A DNA stretch of 6,999 bases from Oscillospiraceae bacterium (GCA_031282605.1 JAITDK010000272.1:1-6999); one strand, 5' to 3'; positions 1-6,762 are shown, numbered from the stretch's first letter. The notes: generated from the sequence alone by a model not told the origin. Numbers and translations: made by a program.

Positions 1-1073
1 AGCAGGTATCGGCAGTACTGGATGATCAGCGCGAGTAACGCGGGATCCTCAACGCTGGCGGAGGCCTTAAGCCGCGCGCTGGTGGTCATACCCCCGGTTA
101 GCGCGGGCCCGAGGTCGATCGACACGCGGTTGTAATACGATTGATATTCCGCAACGTGATCCGCCATCAGTCTATTCCAGCCTTTATCCCGCGCGGCGTC
201 GAGCCGTTTCTCACACAGCGGCGGCAGCTTCGACGCATCCTTGTCGCGCGGAACCCCAACGCCGCTGAAATTCGTCTCGGCAGCGCAGACTATCACAGCG
301 TAGCTGGCGTTTCGCACATACAGCCGCATCTCGTCGCGCGCGATCTCGCCGTCCGTGTCGATCACGCGGCATACGGTTGCGAACCGCAGCGCGTCGGATT
401 CGTCGTCCCTCTTATAAACGATGTAAGGCGTGTATTTCGGCCCGTACGGCTCGACGCGGTCGGGCGCGCGGCCGTACGCGGCGGCGCCATTGTTCGACAA
501 CGCCTGTTCATGCCGCAGCGGCGAATCCATCGACACGGCGAACGTCAGTCCGTTATCCGACGATTCCATCCGCACCGCGATTACATTATCCGGCGCGGAG
601 ACGAACATCCGCCGCGTATAATGCCGCCCCAGGTGATCGTATTCGACAGTCTCAACCGCGCGGGCGATATCCAGTTGCCGACTGTAGCCAGTCCAAGGAA
701 ACTCGCCTTCCAGCACGCGCTTCTGCCCCATTAACCGGCGGTCTTCGCCCAGGTTGACCGTCAGGTTCATGTACCCCAGCGGCAGATACGATTCCGACCA
801 ATAGCCCAGCATCCTATGGTTGATCAGCTCCGTCGCCTCGTGATACTTGCCGTCCAGCACTAGGGAGCGCGCTTCGTCCAGATACTTGCGGGTATCGGGC
901 GTCAGCTTGGCGCGTTCCTGCCCTGACCACAGTGTGTCATGGTTGATTAGGATGTTTTCGTAAGGGACGCCGCCCATAACCGATGCGCCGAGTCTGCCGT
1001 TTCCCAGCAGATGCGCGTCGGAGAATTCATTGGCGGGTTCGGATTCCCACAGTATGAACTGTTCGTTTGGCAT
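1..1073 (-). CDS. GH95 family glycosidase (alpha-L-fucosidase/galactosidase type), N-terminal half, cut by the window edge
   Basis: The frame is open from an ATG at 1073 to the left edge, giving 357 complete residues with no stop. Residues 22-51 carry the GH95 opening signature: a GNGRLGA motif (24-30), a GGV (34-36) and a DTLWSG (46-51). Further on, residues 128-171 match the family's N-terminal beta-sandwich domain, with the SAPDNVIAVRM stretch. The last visible residues (about 342-357, ending QYCRYLL) correspond to the start of the (alpha/alpha)6 catalytic barrel, so all catalytic residues lie outside the window. Family members are about 750-800 residues, so roughly half is missing. GH95 enzymes are inverting exo-glycosidases releasing alpha-1,2-L-fucose or, in some members, L-galactose. 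No signal peptide is visible, so it should act in the cytoplasm. The start is supported by GAGGT at 1085-1081, seven bases upstream, which runs into the stop codon of the preceding SGNH gene; translation is probably coupled. Confidence 0.9.
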   Translation of the reverse strand, partial: MPNEQFILWESEPANEFSDAHLLGNGRLGASVMGGVPYENILINHDTLWSGQERAKLTPDTRKYLDEARSLVLDGKYHEATELINHRMLGYWSESYLPLGYMNLTVNLGEDRRLMGQKRVLEGEFPWTGYSRQLDIARAVETVEYDHLGRHYTRRMFVSAPDNVIAVRMESSDNGLTFAVSMDSPLRHEQALSNNGAAAYGRAPDRVEPYGPKYTPYIVYKRDDESDALRFATVCRVIDTDGEIARDEMRLYVRNASYAVIVCAAETNFSGVGVPRDKDASKLPPLCEKRLDAARDKGWNRLMADHVAEYQSYYNRVSIDLGPALTGGMTTSARLKASASVEDPALLALIIQYCRYL

Positions 1074-1078
1074 ATACG

Positions 1079-1696
1079 TTACCTCGTTAATATAGCGTCG
1101 GCGACCTTGGCGCCCAATATGTCGCAGCCTTCATGACGGAAATGCGTGCCGTCTCCGACATTCTTCAGCCCCATGACTCCATTGACTGCGGCGTATAAAT
1201 CATTATAGTATACATTGTACTTACGCGAGATCGCCTTCGCGATCGCATTGCGTTCGATCACCTGCGCCGTTCTAGACGGATCAGGATCGTCGGGAGTCTC
1301 TTTCAGACCGACGGGCGTTGAGGCCGCGACGATTACGCGTTGGCATGAATCCAGCGCGGCGCGGATCAATCCGTCCAATGCGGCCTGATAAGCCTTCGCG
1401 GAATACGTCCGCCCATGCAGCCCATGATTGACATGTATAACGCTGTAAGGACACAGCCTGATATACCGCCCGACCTCGTCGTTAAAGAACGGATCACCCG
1501 CGAAACGCGACGTACAGAACCTATCCGCCCGATACCGACCCGCAAGCGCGTCCCTCACGAACGGATAATAATCCCTCGCGATAGAGTCGCCTATCAGCAG
1601 CGTGCGCGGCGAAACCAGGTCTTCCGCGTGATCCTGCCACGCATCCGTCCACTCGATAACCTCCCGGAACGCCGGGTTAAACGCATCTTCCACCAT
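1079..1696 (-). CDS. SGNH/GDSL-type hydrolase, probable cytoplasmic carbohydrate esterase
   Basis: This 205-residue protein has the marks of an SGNH hydrolase. Block I is LLIGDSIA with the nucleophile Ser38. A block III-like VNHGLHG segment (89-95) offers Asn90 for the oxyanion hole. Block V is GDGTH, with Asp182 and His185 completing the triad. The family covers esterases and lipases, including deacetylases of sugars. There is no signal peptide or membrane segment, so a substrate in the cytoplasm is likely. I chose the ATG at 1696. It overlaps the last base of the upstream stop codon (TGATG) and has GAGGG at 1708-1704, seven bases upstream. A longer in-frame reading from 1786 would overlap the upstream glycosidase by 91 bases and adds a low-complexity Arg/Ser/Gly-rich stretch. 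Lying between two GH95-type genes, it probably removes acyl groups that block the glycosidases; that is inference, and the ester substrate is unknown. Confidence 0.85.
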   Translation of the reverse strand: MVEDAFNPAFREVIEWTDAWQDHAEDLVSPRTLLIGDSIARDYYPFVRDALAGRYRADRFCTSRFAGDPFFNDEVGRYIRLCPYSVIHVNHGLHGRTYSAKAYQAALDGLIRAALDSCQRVIVAASTPVGLKETPDDPDPSRTAQVIERNAIAKAISRKYNVYYNDLYAAVNGVMGLKNVGDGTHFRHEGCDILGAKVADAILTR

Positions 1697-3936
1697 CACC
1701 GCACCCTCTCCAGCGTCACGTCCTCGCCCGCTTTCATTGCGATGCGAAACGCTCGACAATCCTTCTCGTCGCCGGGAACGGGACACGCCTCGTACGCCGC
1801 GCCGGATACGCTCACCCCGACCGTATGCCTCGGCAGCACAACCGTGATATTTTCGTCGACGTTAGGCGTGATAACCGCCCTGCTGAAGGCGTAGCCGTCC
1901 CGCTCTACGGCCACCTTGTGCCCGCCCTCGACCGTGACGCCATGCGCCTCGCACGCCTCCCAGTCGTCCGGGACGCCGAACATCAGCCACAGCGCGCCGC
2001 CCGAGCGATGAGCCATCATGTCGCACAGCGCGGCGGGGACGATCAATCCTGATTCCAGCGTGAACGCGTCGTCGCTCTCGCCGGCGTTCGTGTCCTGTAC
2101 GTGGAGGATGCCGTTACGGTATGGATCGCCGTTGACGACGAAGCTATTGCGCGAACGGAACGCCATGCAGTATATCTCCAGCATAGTGCGGCACATATTG
2201 CCCAGGCCGTGCCGCGCGGCGAATATCGCGAGGTATGGCATCGAGAACGCCGCGAACTGCGTAAACCCTTGATTGATCACCGCCTCAAGCGTCCTCCTTG
2301 ACACAGGCTCATGCCCTATCAGTCCCAACGGAAAGATGGGGTACATATGGCAGAAATGCCTGTGGCTGTGCGCCAGCGGAATGCCTGGAAACAGGTTATA
2401 GCCATTCTCGCCAACATCCGGCTTAGCGAGCCTGCGGCGCATATCGCTCCATTCCGACGTGTCCGCGCTCAACAGCCCGCCGTACTCGTCCAGCTTATCC
2501 AGCACATAGGCCAGCGCGGACAGCGCGAAGGTGGAGTCGTCGCGAATAACCATACCATTCTCGTCTGAATACTCCGGCGATTGAGTGAACGGAATGTGCA
2601 GCAGACCATCCGAGCCTTCCTTAACGATGCCTTTATATAGCCTCGCCACACCCTGAATCATCGGATAGATGGTATCCCTCAGCGCAGTCTCGTCCTGCGT
2701 AAACTCGTAATACCAGCAGAAATCAACCGCCACAAACAGTTCAGGACCCAGCAGCACGTTCCAGAAACACCACTCGACGCTCGCGGCGTAACCATCCGGC
2801 GACATCATGACGGGGATGTGAATCGCTCTGTCGACGCCGAATAGTTTTTTTGCGCGTTCCGACAGTCGCGGCGCGGCCGACTTATATACCCTCAAGTATG
2901 CATCCGCCAGTTTTGCATGGCCTGTCTTGAACGCCGGCCAGTAACACGCCTGCACGTTTAGGTCGTTATGCAGATCGCCGTACCACGCAGGCATTCTGTC
3001 GTGCGCGTTCCAAACGCCCTGCAGCGTAACCGCCGAGCCGCCGGGACGCTCGTTGCAGAACATCTTGTACATCTCCAGGTCAAACGCGTCGTTAAGGCGC
3101 GCGGTCGGCGTCGCGACGTCGCACACGTCCCAAAACTCACGCCATGACTCCTCGTGCCGCCCATCGTATGATTCGATGTTGGCGGCGTAATCCTCGAGAA
3201 GAGCCGCGCCGCGCCCGCGCTTTTCGTCAGCCTCCACGCTCCGTCCCGCCCATATGGTGGCCAGCAGCCGCGTTTCACCATGCCGTCGTATGATCTTTGT
3301 TTGCGTTACAGCGGCGCGTTCGCCGCCCGCGAAAGGCTGAATCGCCGTCAGAATCCCACCGGAACGCTCGACCCTGCCTTTTTCGTATCCCCATTCCTTC
3401 AGCCTGGCGAGCCGTTGGTTATCCAAGTCCCAGCCTTCGGCGCTGATCATATCCAGATCGAAGTCGGGGCCGTTTACGCGGATGTCGAGCACATTGACGA
3501 CGCTGTTTATGAATATCTCCGCAACCACCGCGAAACCCGCCGACAGCCGGATATCAACGCGAGACTTCGCTTTCGTAAGATCGGTAACGCAGCGAAACCC
3601 CGACACCCCGCAAGGCAGATCGATCGTCAGGCACAGTCCTGGCAGTTTCGTTCGATAGATTAACGGCTCAGCCATGTTCCCGCGCCGCCCGACCACATAG
3701 TCGGGATCGCCTCGCTTGAACTCCTCGATGTGCGAGGCGATATCGGCAAACATGGCGGCGGGTTCGTCCGGCAGACTGGCGCGCGTCTCCCACAGCGCGG
3801 TATGATCAAGCGTCAGCCGCAGCGTGTGATCCTTGATGGTCAGAAGAGAGCCGATCGCGCCGTTGCCCCAGAACGGACCCTCGTTGCACTGAACCGGAAC
3901 GCGGTCGAGTATGAACGGCGCTTTTTCACGCGGCAT
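1696..3936 (-). CDS. GH95-like (alpha/alpha)6 glycosidase, divergent active site
   Basis: This 746-residue protein has the layout of a GH95 enzyme but differs from the typical pattern. The N-terminal domain opens with a GNGAIGSLL motif (24-32) and an ALWETR (47-52) where GH95 has GNGRLGA and DTLWSG. The catalytic domain shows LQGVWN (305-310), then DLNVQACYWPA (325-335), TQSPEYSDENG (451-461), and HSHRHFCHMYP (523-533). Near the C-terminus are LESG (627-630) and a closing beta domain from about 648 (LWLMFGVPDDW). By motif alignment the general acid would be Glu455, with Asp325, Asn327 and Glu628 at the other active-site positions. No signal peptide is seen, so it is probably cytoplasmic. The start has GGAGG at 3948-3944, seven bases upstream. 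It follows the binding protein by 64 bases and overlaps the SGNH gene by one base. Family membership is fairly secure at the fold level; the substrate (an alpha-L-fucoside, galactoside or another sugar) is not. Confidence 0.85.
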   Translation of the reverse strand: MPREKAPFILDRVPVQCNEGPFWGNGAIGSLLTIKDHTLRLTLDHTALWETRASLPDEPAAMFADIASHIEEFKRGDPDYVVGRRGNMAEPLIYRTKLPGLCLTIDLPCGVSGFRCVTDLTKAKSRVDIRLSAGFAVVAEIFINSVVNVLDIRVNGPDFDLDMISAEGWDLDNQRLARLKEWGYEKGRVERSGGILTAIQPFAGGERAAVTQTKIIRRHGETRLLATIWAGRSVEADEKRGRGAALLEDYAANIESYDGRHEESWREFWDVCDVATPTARLNDAFDLEMYKMFCNERPGGSAVTLQGVWNAHDRMPAWYGDLHNDLNVQACYWPAFKTGHAKLADAYLRVYKSAAPRLSERAKKLFGVDRAIHIPVMMSPDGYAASVEWCFWNVLLGPELFVAVDFCWYYEFTQDETALRDTIYPMIQGVARLYKGIVKEGSDGLLHIPFTQSPEYSDENGMVIRDDSTFALSALAYVLDKLDEYGGLLSADTSEWSDMRRRLAKPDVGENGYNLFPGIPLAHSHRHFCHMYPIFPLGLIGHEPVSRRTLEAVINQGFTQFAAFSMPYLAIFAARHGLGNMCRTMLEIYCMAFRSRNSFVVNGDPYRNGILHVQDTNAGESDDAFTLESGLIVPAALCDMMAHRSGGALWLMFGVPDDWEACEAHGVTVEGGHKVAVERDGYAFSRAVITPNVDENITVVLPRHTVGVSVSGAAYEACPVPGDEKDCRAFRIAMKAGEDVTLERVR

Positions 3937-3987
3937 ATGGCAGCCTCCGATATTTTTTGAGGCTGCCGATATCGCGCGGCAGCCTCA
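3937..3987 (-). promoter_or_regulatory. Pair of mutually exclusive hairpins; one hides the ribosome binding site of the GH95-like gene
   Basis: Read on the minus strand the order is arm A GAGGCTGCCG (3986-3977), an 8-base loop, arm B CGGCAGCCTC (3968-3959), an 11-base A-rich spacer, and arm A' GAGGCTGCC (3947-3939), with the ATG at 3936. A pairs perfectly with B over 10 bp, plus one more A-U pair (3987 with 3958). B also pairs perfectly with A' over 9 bp. A' contains GAGG of the Shine-Dalgarno GGAGG (3948-3944) and ends two bases from the ATG. A:B would therefore leave the site open, while B:A' would close it. Arm A begins 14 bases after the stop codon of the binding-protein gene, within reach of a terminating ribosome. 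The pairing is seen directly; a switching role is inferred. A:B could alternatively just protect the 3' end of the binding-protein mRNA. No U-run follows A:B (a run of six A does), so it is not a standard intrinsic terminator. Confidence 0.65.
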
Positions 3988-4000
3988 CGTGGGTGCGTCG

Positions 4001-5695
4001 TTACCTGTTGATAAAGTTGGAGTACGCTGTGTTCGCCATCTCCATGTATTGCTCAAGACCAATGCGCTTGAGGTTATTCTGGAAGGTATCCCAGTCCTTG
4101 TCAAGGCTCATGTCGCCCGTGATAAACTTAACCATGCTGGTCTTTACATAGCTCTTCAGTTCAGTCTCGATGCGGGCGTATTCGCTTATCTGGTCGATCG
4201 GCACGGACAGTCCGGGGATCGACTGGCTGACGTCGCGCGCGACCGCTTCATATGCCTTGGTGCCCTGGAACAGCTGCACCTCGGTGCCATTGTTGATGGT
4301 CGGATCGCGGAAGTCCTGCGCGGCCTTCTGGCTATCGCGTACAGACTTGGACGAGTTGATCACGATGCTTTGCGTCCAGTCCACGTTGCCGTAGAACGGA
4401 TCGTCTTCGGGGGTGCTCAGCGGCACGACCTCGGCCTGGTTGCCGTTGAAATCCAGCTCGCCGGGTTCGGCGTAGCGCCATTCGATGCCCTCGCGGCCGT
4501 CGCGGAAGCGGGTGCCTTCCTTGGTGTAGAACCAATCGACCCAGCGCATGATCAGGTCGGGATTCTTGGCGTCCTTGGTAATCAGCATGTTGGCGCGGAT
4601 CGTATCGCGCACTAGCGAGTATTCGGGAGTGGTGACGAACCCATCCGGTCCCGCGATCGGGGCGAGTATCTCATACTGCTTCCAAATGTCGGTATCACCG
4701 TTATAGTTCTGGTACGCGAACGGGTACGAGCCTATCATCGCCACGGAATTCTCCCAATCCTTGGGATCGGCGACGGTCGCGACGTTGATCTTCGAGTTGG
4801 TCGAGGTATCGTTGGTGAATGACTCGGGGCTGAGCAACTCGGCGGCGTACAGCTTGTTTAGATAGCGCAGCCCTTCGCGATAACCCTCCTGGGTGGGCGT
4901 GTAGATCAAGGAGCCATCCTCGACGGCCATATACGTATCGGGATCGGAGTAGATGAACGCGTTCATCAGGTATCCGTCCAGATCGACGTGCCAGCCGTTT
5001 ATGCAGGTGATCAGCGGAATCTCGTCGTTTGGATCGCCGTTGCCGTTCGCGTCCTGTTCCTTGAACGCCTTCAGCGCGTCATACAGCTCGTCCGTCGTAG
5101 TGGGCAGGCTCATGCCTACGTTGTCCAGCCATACCTTGTTGATGAAGAACTTCTGTGAATAGTTGCAGTGATAGCAGACCGCCAGTCCGGGCAGCGAATA
5201 GATATGCCCGTCGTCCTGCGAGATCAGCTTGCGGGTTTGGGGATTTTCTTCCAGGAACTGTTTGAAGTAAACGCTTGAGCGCTCGATAACCTCATCCAGG
5301 GGCGGCAGCAGACCCTGCGCCGCGTACTGCAGTTCCTCCGCGGCGGTCAGCACCCCGCCCATGCCCGCTATTACGTCAGGCATCGATCCGCTGGCGAACG
5401 TGATCGCTACGCGATCCTTGAATCCGTCGGTGGGCACAACGATCCAATTCACGTGAACGTTGGACATGTCCTCATATATGTCCGTGATCCACGCGGTCGC
5501 GGGATCCTGATCCGCCCACTGGGAGATCATGACGGTAAACTCTTGTTTCTCAGATGTTATCGGGAATGTTCCCGCGGGTGTGACGCCATACTCGTTGTTG
5601 ACAGGCGCGGCTTCCGCCAGCGACATAGCGGGCAGGCAAGCGAGCATCGCCAGCGCGAGCAGGGTCGTTATGACGCGTTCCAGGGTGCGTTTCAT
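4001..5695 (-). CDS. Extracellular solute-binding protein of a sugar ABC transporter (family 1, LipO/YtcQ type)
   Basis: This 564-residue protein captures an oligosaccharide outside the cell and delivers it to the two permeases encoded just upstream. A basic start and hydrophobic core (residues 1-27) form a secretion signal; the best cleavage site is after Ala27 (Ser-Leu-Ala | Glu). Cys20 sits in MLAC, a poor lipobox. The mature part shows typical family 1 features: GSMPDVIAG (103-111), a DGHIYSLPG segment (162-170), the CYHCNYSQKFFINK stretch (174-187), and the C-terminal FITGDMSLDKDWDTF (525-539). Residues 215-225 (DANGNGDPNDE) form an EF-hand-like acidic loop; comparable loops bind calcium in the alginate-binding proteins AlgQ1/AlgQ2. 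Length is normal for the LipO/YtcQ group. The start is backed by AAGGAGGT six bases upstream, the strongest ribosome binding site in the window, which fits the high dose a binding protein needs. The ligand cannot be read from the sequence. Confidence 0.93.
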   Translation of the reverse strand: MKRTLERVITTLLALAMLACLPAMSLAEAAPVNNEYGVTPAGTFPITSEKQEFTVMISQWADQDPATAWITDIYEDMSNVHVNWIVVPTDGFKDRVAITFASGSMPDVIAGMGGVLTAAEELQYAAQGLLPPLDEVIERSSVYFKQFLEENPQTRKLISQDDGHIYSLPGLAVCYHCNYSQKFFINKVWLDNVGMSLPTTTDELYDALKAFKEQDANGNGDPNDEIPLITCINGWHVDLDGYLMNAFIYSDPDTYMAVEDGSLIYTPTQEGYREGLRYLNKLYAAELLSPESFTNDTSTNSKINVATVADPKDWENSVAMIGSYPFAYQNYNGDTDIWKQYEILAPIAGPDGFVTTPEYSLVRDTIRANMLITKDAKNPDLIMRWVDWFYTKEGTRFRDGREGIEWRYAEPGELDFNGNQAEVVPLSTPEDDPFYGNVDWTQSIVINSSKSVRDSQKAAQDFRDPTINNGTEVQLFQGTKAYEAVARDVSQSIPGLSVPIDQISEYARIETELKSYVKTSMVKFITGDMSLDKDWDTFQNNLKRIGLEQYMEMANTAYSNFINR

Positions 5696-5701
5696 GACAG
5701 T

Positions 5702-5709
5702 ACCTCCTT
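5702..5709 (-). promoter_or_regulatory. Very strong ribosome binding site of the binding-protein gene
   Basis: On the minus strand this reads AAGGAGGT, a complete match to the anti-Shine-Dalgarno sequence, six bases before the ATG at 5695. It fixes the start and suggests higher translation of the binding protein than of its neighbours. Confidence 0.85.
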
Positions 5710-5723
5710 AATATTTATCGCCA

Positions 5724-5738
5724 GAGGGGTATACCCTC
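5724..5738 (-). repeat. Small inverted repeat in the permease/binding-protein gap
   Basis: The arms are 5 bp (GAGGG and CCCTC, loop of 5). The same bases contain a perfect 10-base palindrome, GGGTATACCC (5727-5736). It lies in the 88-base gap (5696-5783), 15 bases upstream of the ribosome binding site in transcript orientation. The gap also holds a tandem hexamer (TTAACC twice, 5759-5770). It could be a small operator or an mRNA hairpin, but it is short and may be chance. I see no good promoter in this gap. Confidence 0.3.
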
Positions 5739-5783
5739 CCAGCAATCCGACGAGTGTTTTAACCTTAACCCATTAATCCATTA

Positions 5784-6710
5784 TCATCCCTTCAGCGTCC
5801 CGATCATGATGCCCTTTGTAAAGTGCTTCTGGATGAACGGATACAGCGCGAGCACCGGCAGGCTGGCGCAGACGATCGTTGTGTACTTGAGCGCCTCGGT
5901 CAGCGCGAGCATCTCGGCGGACGCGACTTTACCCGTCGCCTCGACCATGGCGCTTTGCACCTGCGCGGACATCATTATGTTGCGCAGTACCATCTGCAGC
6001 GGATACTTCGAGGATGTGTTCAGGTATATAAGCGCGTCAAAGTATACGTTCCACAGGCTTATCGCGTTGAACAGCACCATGACCGCGACGATCGACGCGG
6101 ATAGCGGCATCACCACCCGGAAGAACACCAGTGTGTCGCTCGCGCCGTCTATTTCGGCCGCCTCATACAATTCGGTCGGAATGCTCGTTTGGAAGAAGGT
6201 GCGCGCGATTATGATGTTATACGCGTTGATCGCGTTGGGCAGCACGAGCGCCCATATCGAGTCGATCAGCTTAAGCTGACGAACGATCAGGTAGGTGGGT
6301 ATCATGCCCCCGCCGAACAGCATGGTGAATGTAAATAGGAACAGGAGCGCCTTGCGTCCGAACAGGTCGCGGCGCGCCAGCGGATACGCGGCAAGTATAG
6401 TCAGCGTGACTGATATCAGCGTGCCTACCGTCATGTAATACAGCGAGTTCTTGTAGCCGGACATGATGTTCTTGTCGCGCAGCACGTATCCATATGTACT
6501 GGCCGTGAAGTTCACGGGCAGGAAGGTTACCCGTCCGTTGAGCACGTCGCTTGGCGAAGACAGCGACTGGCTGATCACGTGCAGCAGCGGTATGGCGATG
6601 ATGAGGATGCACAGCCCCAACAAAACATAATTGACCAGGTGGAACCACCTGTCCCGCGAGTCCAGTTTGACGCGGATCGGACGCCTGCGCGCGGCCTTTA
6701 CGGCAGTCAT
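5784..6710 (-). CDS. Sugar ABC transporter permease (YtcP/LplC type, MalG-like subunit)
   Basis: This 308-residue inner-membrane subunit should pair with the LplB-type permease encoded just upstream to form the sugar channel. Six hydrophobic segments are visible at about residues 24-47, 89-112, 121-143, 152-170, 205-228 and 277-293. The cytoplasmic EAA loop that docks to the ATPase is clear: EAAEIDGASD (183-192), followed by the conserved VVMPL (199-203). The long second extracytoplasmic segment between membrane spans 1 and 2 and the terminal GIMIGTLKG are typical of the YtcP/LplC group. I start at the ATG at 6710, because AAGGAGG lies eight bases upstream (6725-6719). An ATG at 6749 would add 13 residues but has no ribosome binding site. 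No ATPase gene lies in the window; such Firmicute systems commonly share MsmX, which is family knowledge and not seen here. Confidence 0.95.
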   Translation of the reverse strand: MTAVKAARRRPIRVKLDSRDRWFHLVNYVLLGLCILIIAIPLLHVISQSLSSPSDVLNGRVTFLPVNFTASTYGYVLRDKNIMSGYKNSLYYMTVGTLISVTLTILAAYPLARRDLFGRKALLFLFTFTMLFGGGMIPTYLIVRQLKLIDSIWALVLPNAINAYNIIIARTFFQTSIPTELYEAAEIDGASDTLVFFRVVMPLSASIVAVMVLFNAISLWNVYFDALIYLNTSSKYPLQMVLRNIMMSAQVQSAMVEATGKVASAEMLALTEALKYTTIVCASLPVLALYPFIQKHFTKGIMIGTLKG

Positions 6711-6718
6711 TGGCGACG

Positions 6719-6725
6719 CCTCCTT
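6719..6725 (-). promoter_or_regulatory. Ribosome binding site that decides the YtcP-type permease start
   Basis: On the minus strand this is AAGGAGG, eight bases before the ATG at 6710. The alternative ATG at 6749 is preceded only by AT-rich sequence with no purine-rich match, and starting there would place this site inside the coding region. Confidence 0.8.
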
Positions 6726-6760
6726 ATTTATAGTGACATACGAGACCATTTATAGCGACA
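6726..6760. repeat. Two 13-base direct repeats 22 bases apart upstream of the permease gene
   Basis: ATTTATAGTGACA (6726-6738) and ATTTATAGCGACA (6748-6760) differ at one base. Their 22-base period is close to two helical turns, as in sites bound by a dimer. The first copy ends directly next to the ribosome binding site. No -35 hexamer at proper spacing was found, so this is not called a promoter. Confidence 0.45.
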
Positions 6761-6762
6761 AA

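Noticed and set aside
141..734. A 197-residue plus-strand open frame opposite the partial GH95 gene
   Set aside because: The minus strand here encodes a clear GH95 domain. The plus frame is Arg/His/Pro-rich with no recognisable motif, as expected of an antisense shadow in GC-rich DNA.
1697..1786. Upstream 30-residue extension of the SGNH protein
   Set aside because: It would overlap the glycosidase by 91 bases, is low in complexity, and lacks the well-placed ribosome binding site found before the ATG at 1696.
1415..1894. A 159-residue plus-strand open frame across the SGNH and glycosidase junction
   Set aside because: It is antisense to two genes with conserved catalytic motifs and has no motif of its own.
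3953..3987. Intrinsic terminator after the binding-protein gene
   Set aside because: The perfect hairpin is present, but the homopolymer run lies on the wrong side: the minus-strand transcript has six A, not U, after the stem. On the plus strand the T-run precedes the stem.
3911..4615. A 234-residue plus-strand open frame opposite the binding-protein C-terminus
   Set aside because: It lies antisense to well-supported binding-protein motifs and spans the hairpin region. I see no good ribosome binding site and no family resemblance.
5696..5800. Internal promoter for the binding-protein gene (GATAAT-like box around 5780)
   Set aside because: No acceptable -35 hexamer lies at 16-18 bases upstream, and the box overlaps the permease stop codon; chance match.
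6711..6749. Upstream 13-residue extension of the YtcP-type permease
   Set aside because: There is no ribosome binding site before the ATG at 6749, whereas a full AAGGAGG precedes the ATG at 6710.
6726..6760. TATAAA boxes in the 13-base repeats as promoter -10 elements
   Set aside because: Neither copy has a TTGACA-like hexamer at a suitable distance (the upstream hexamer is CACATG for one copy).
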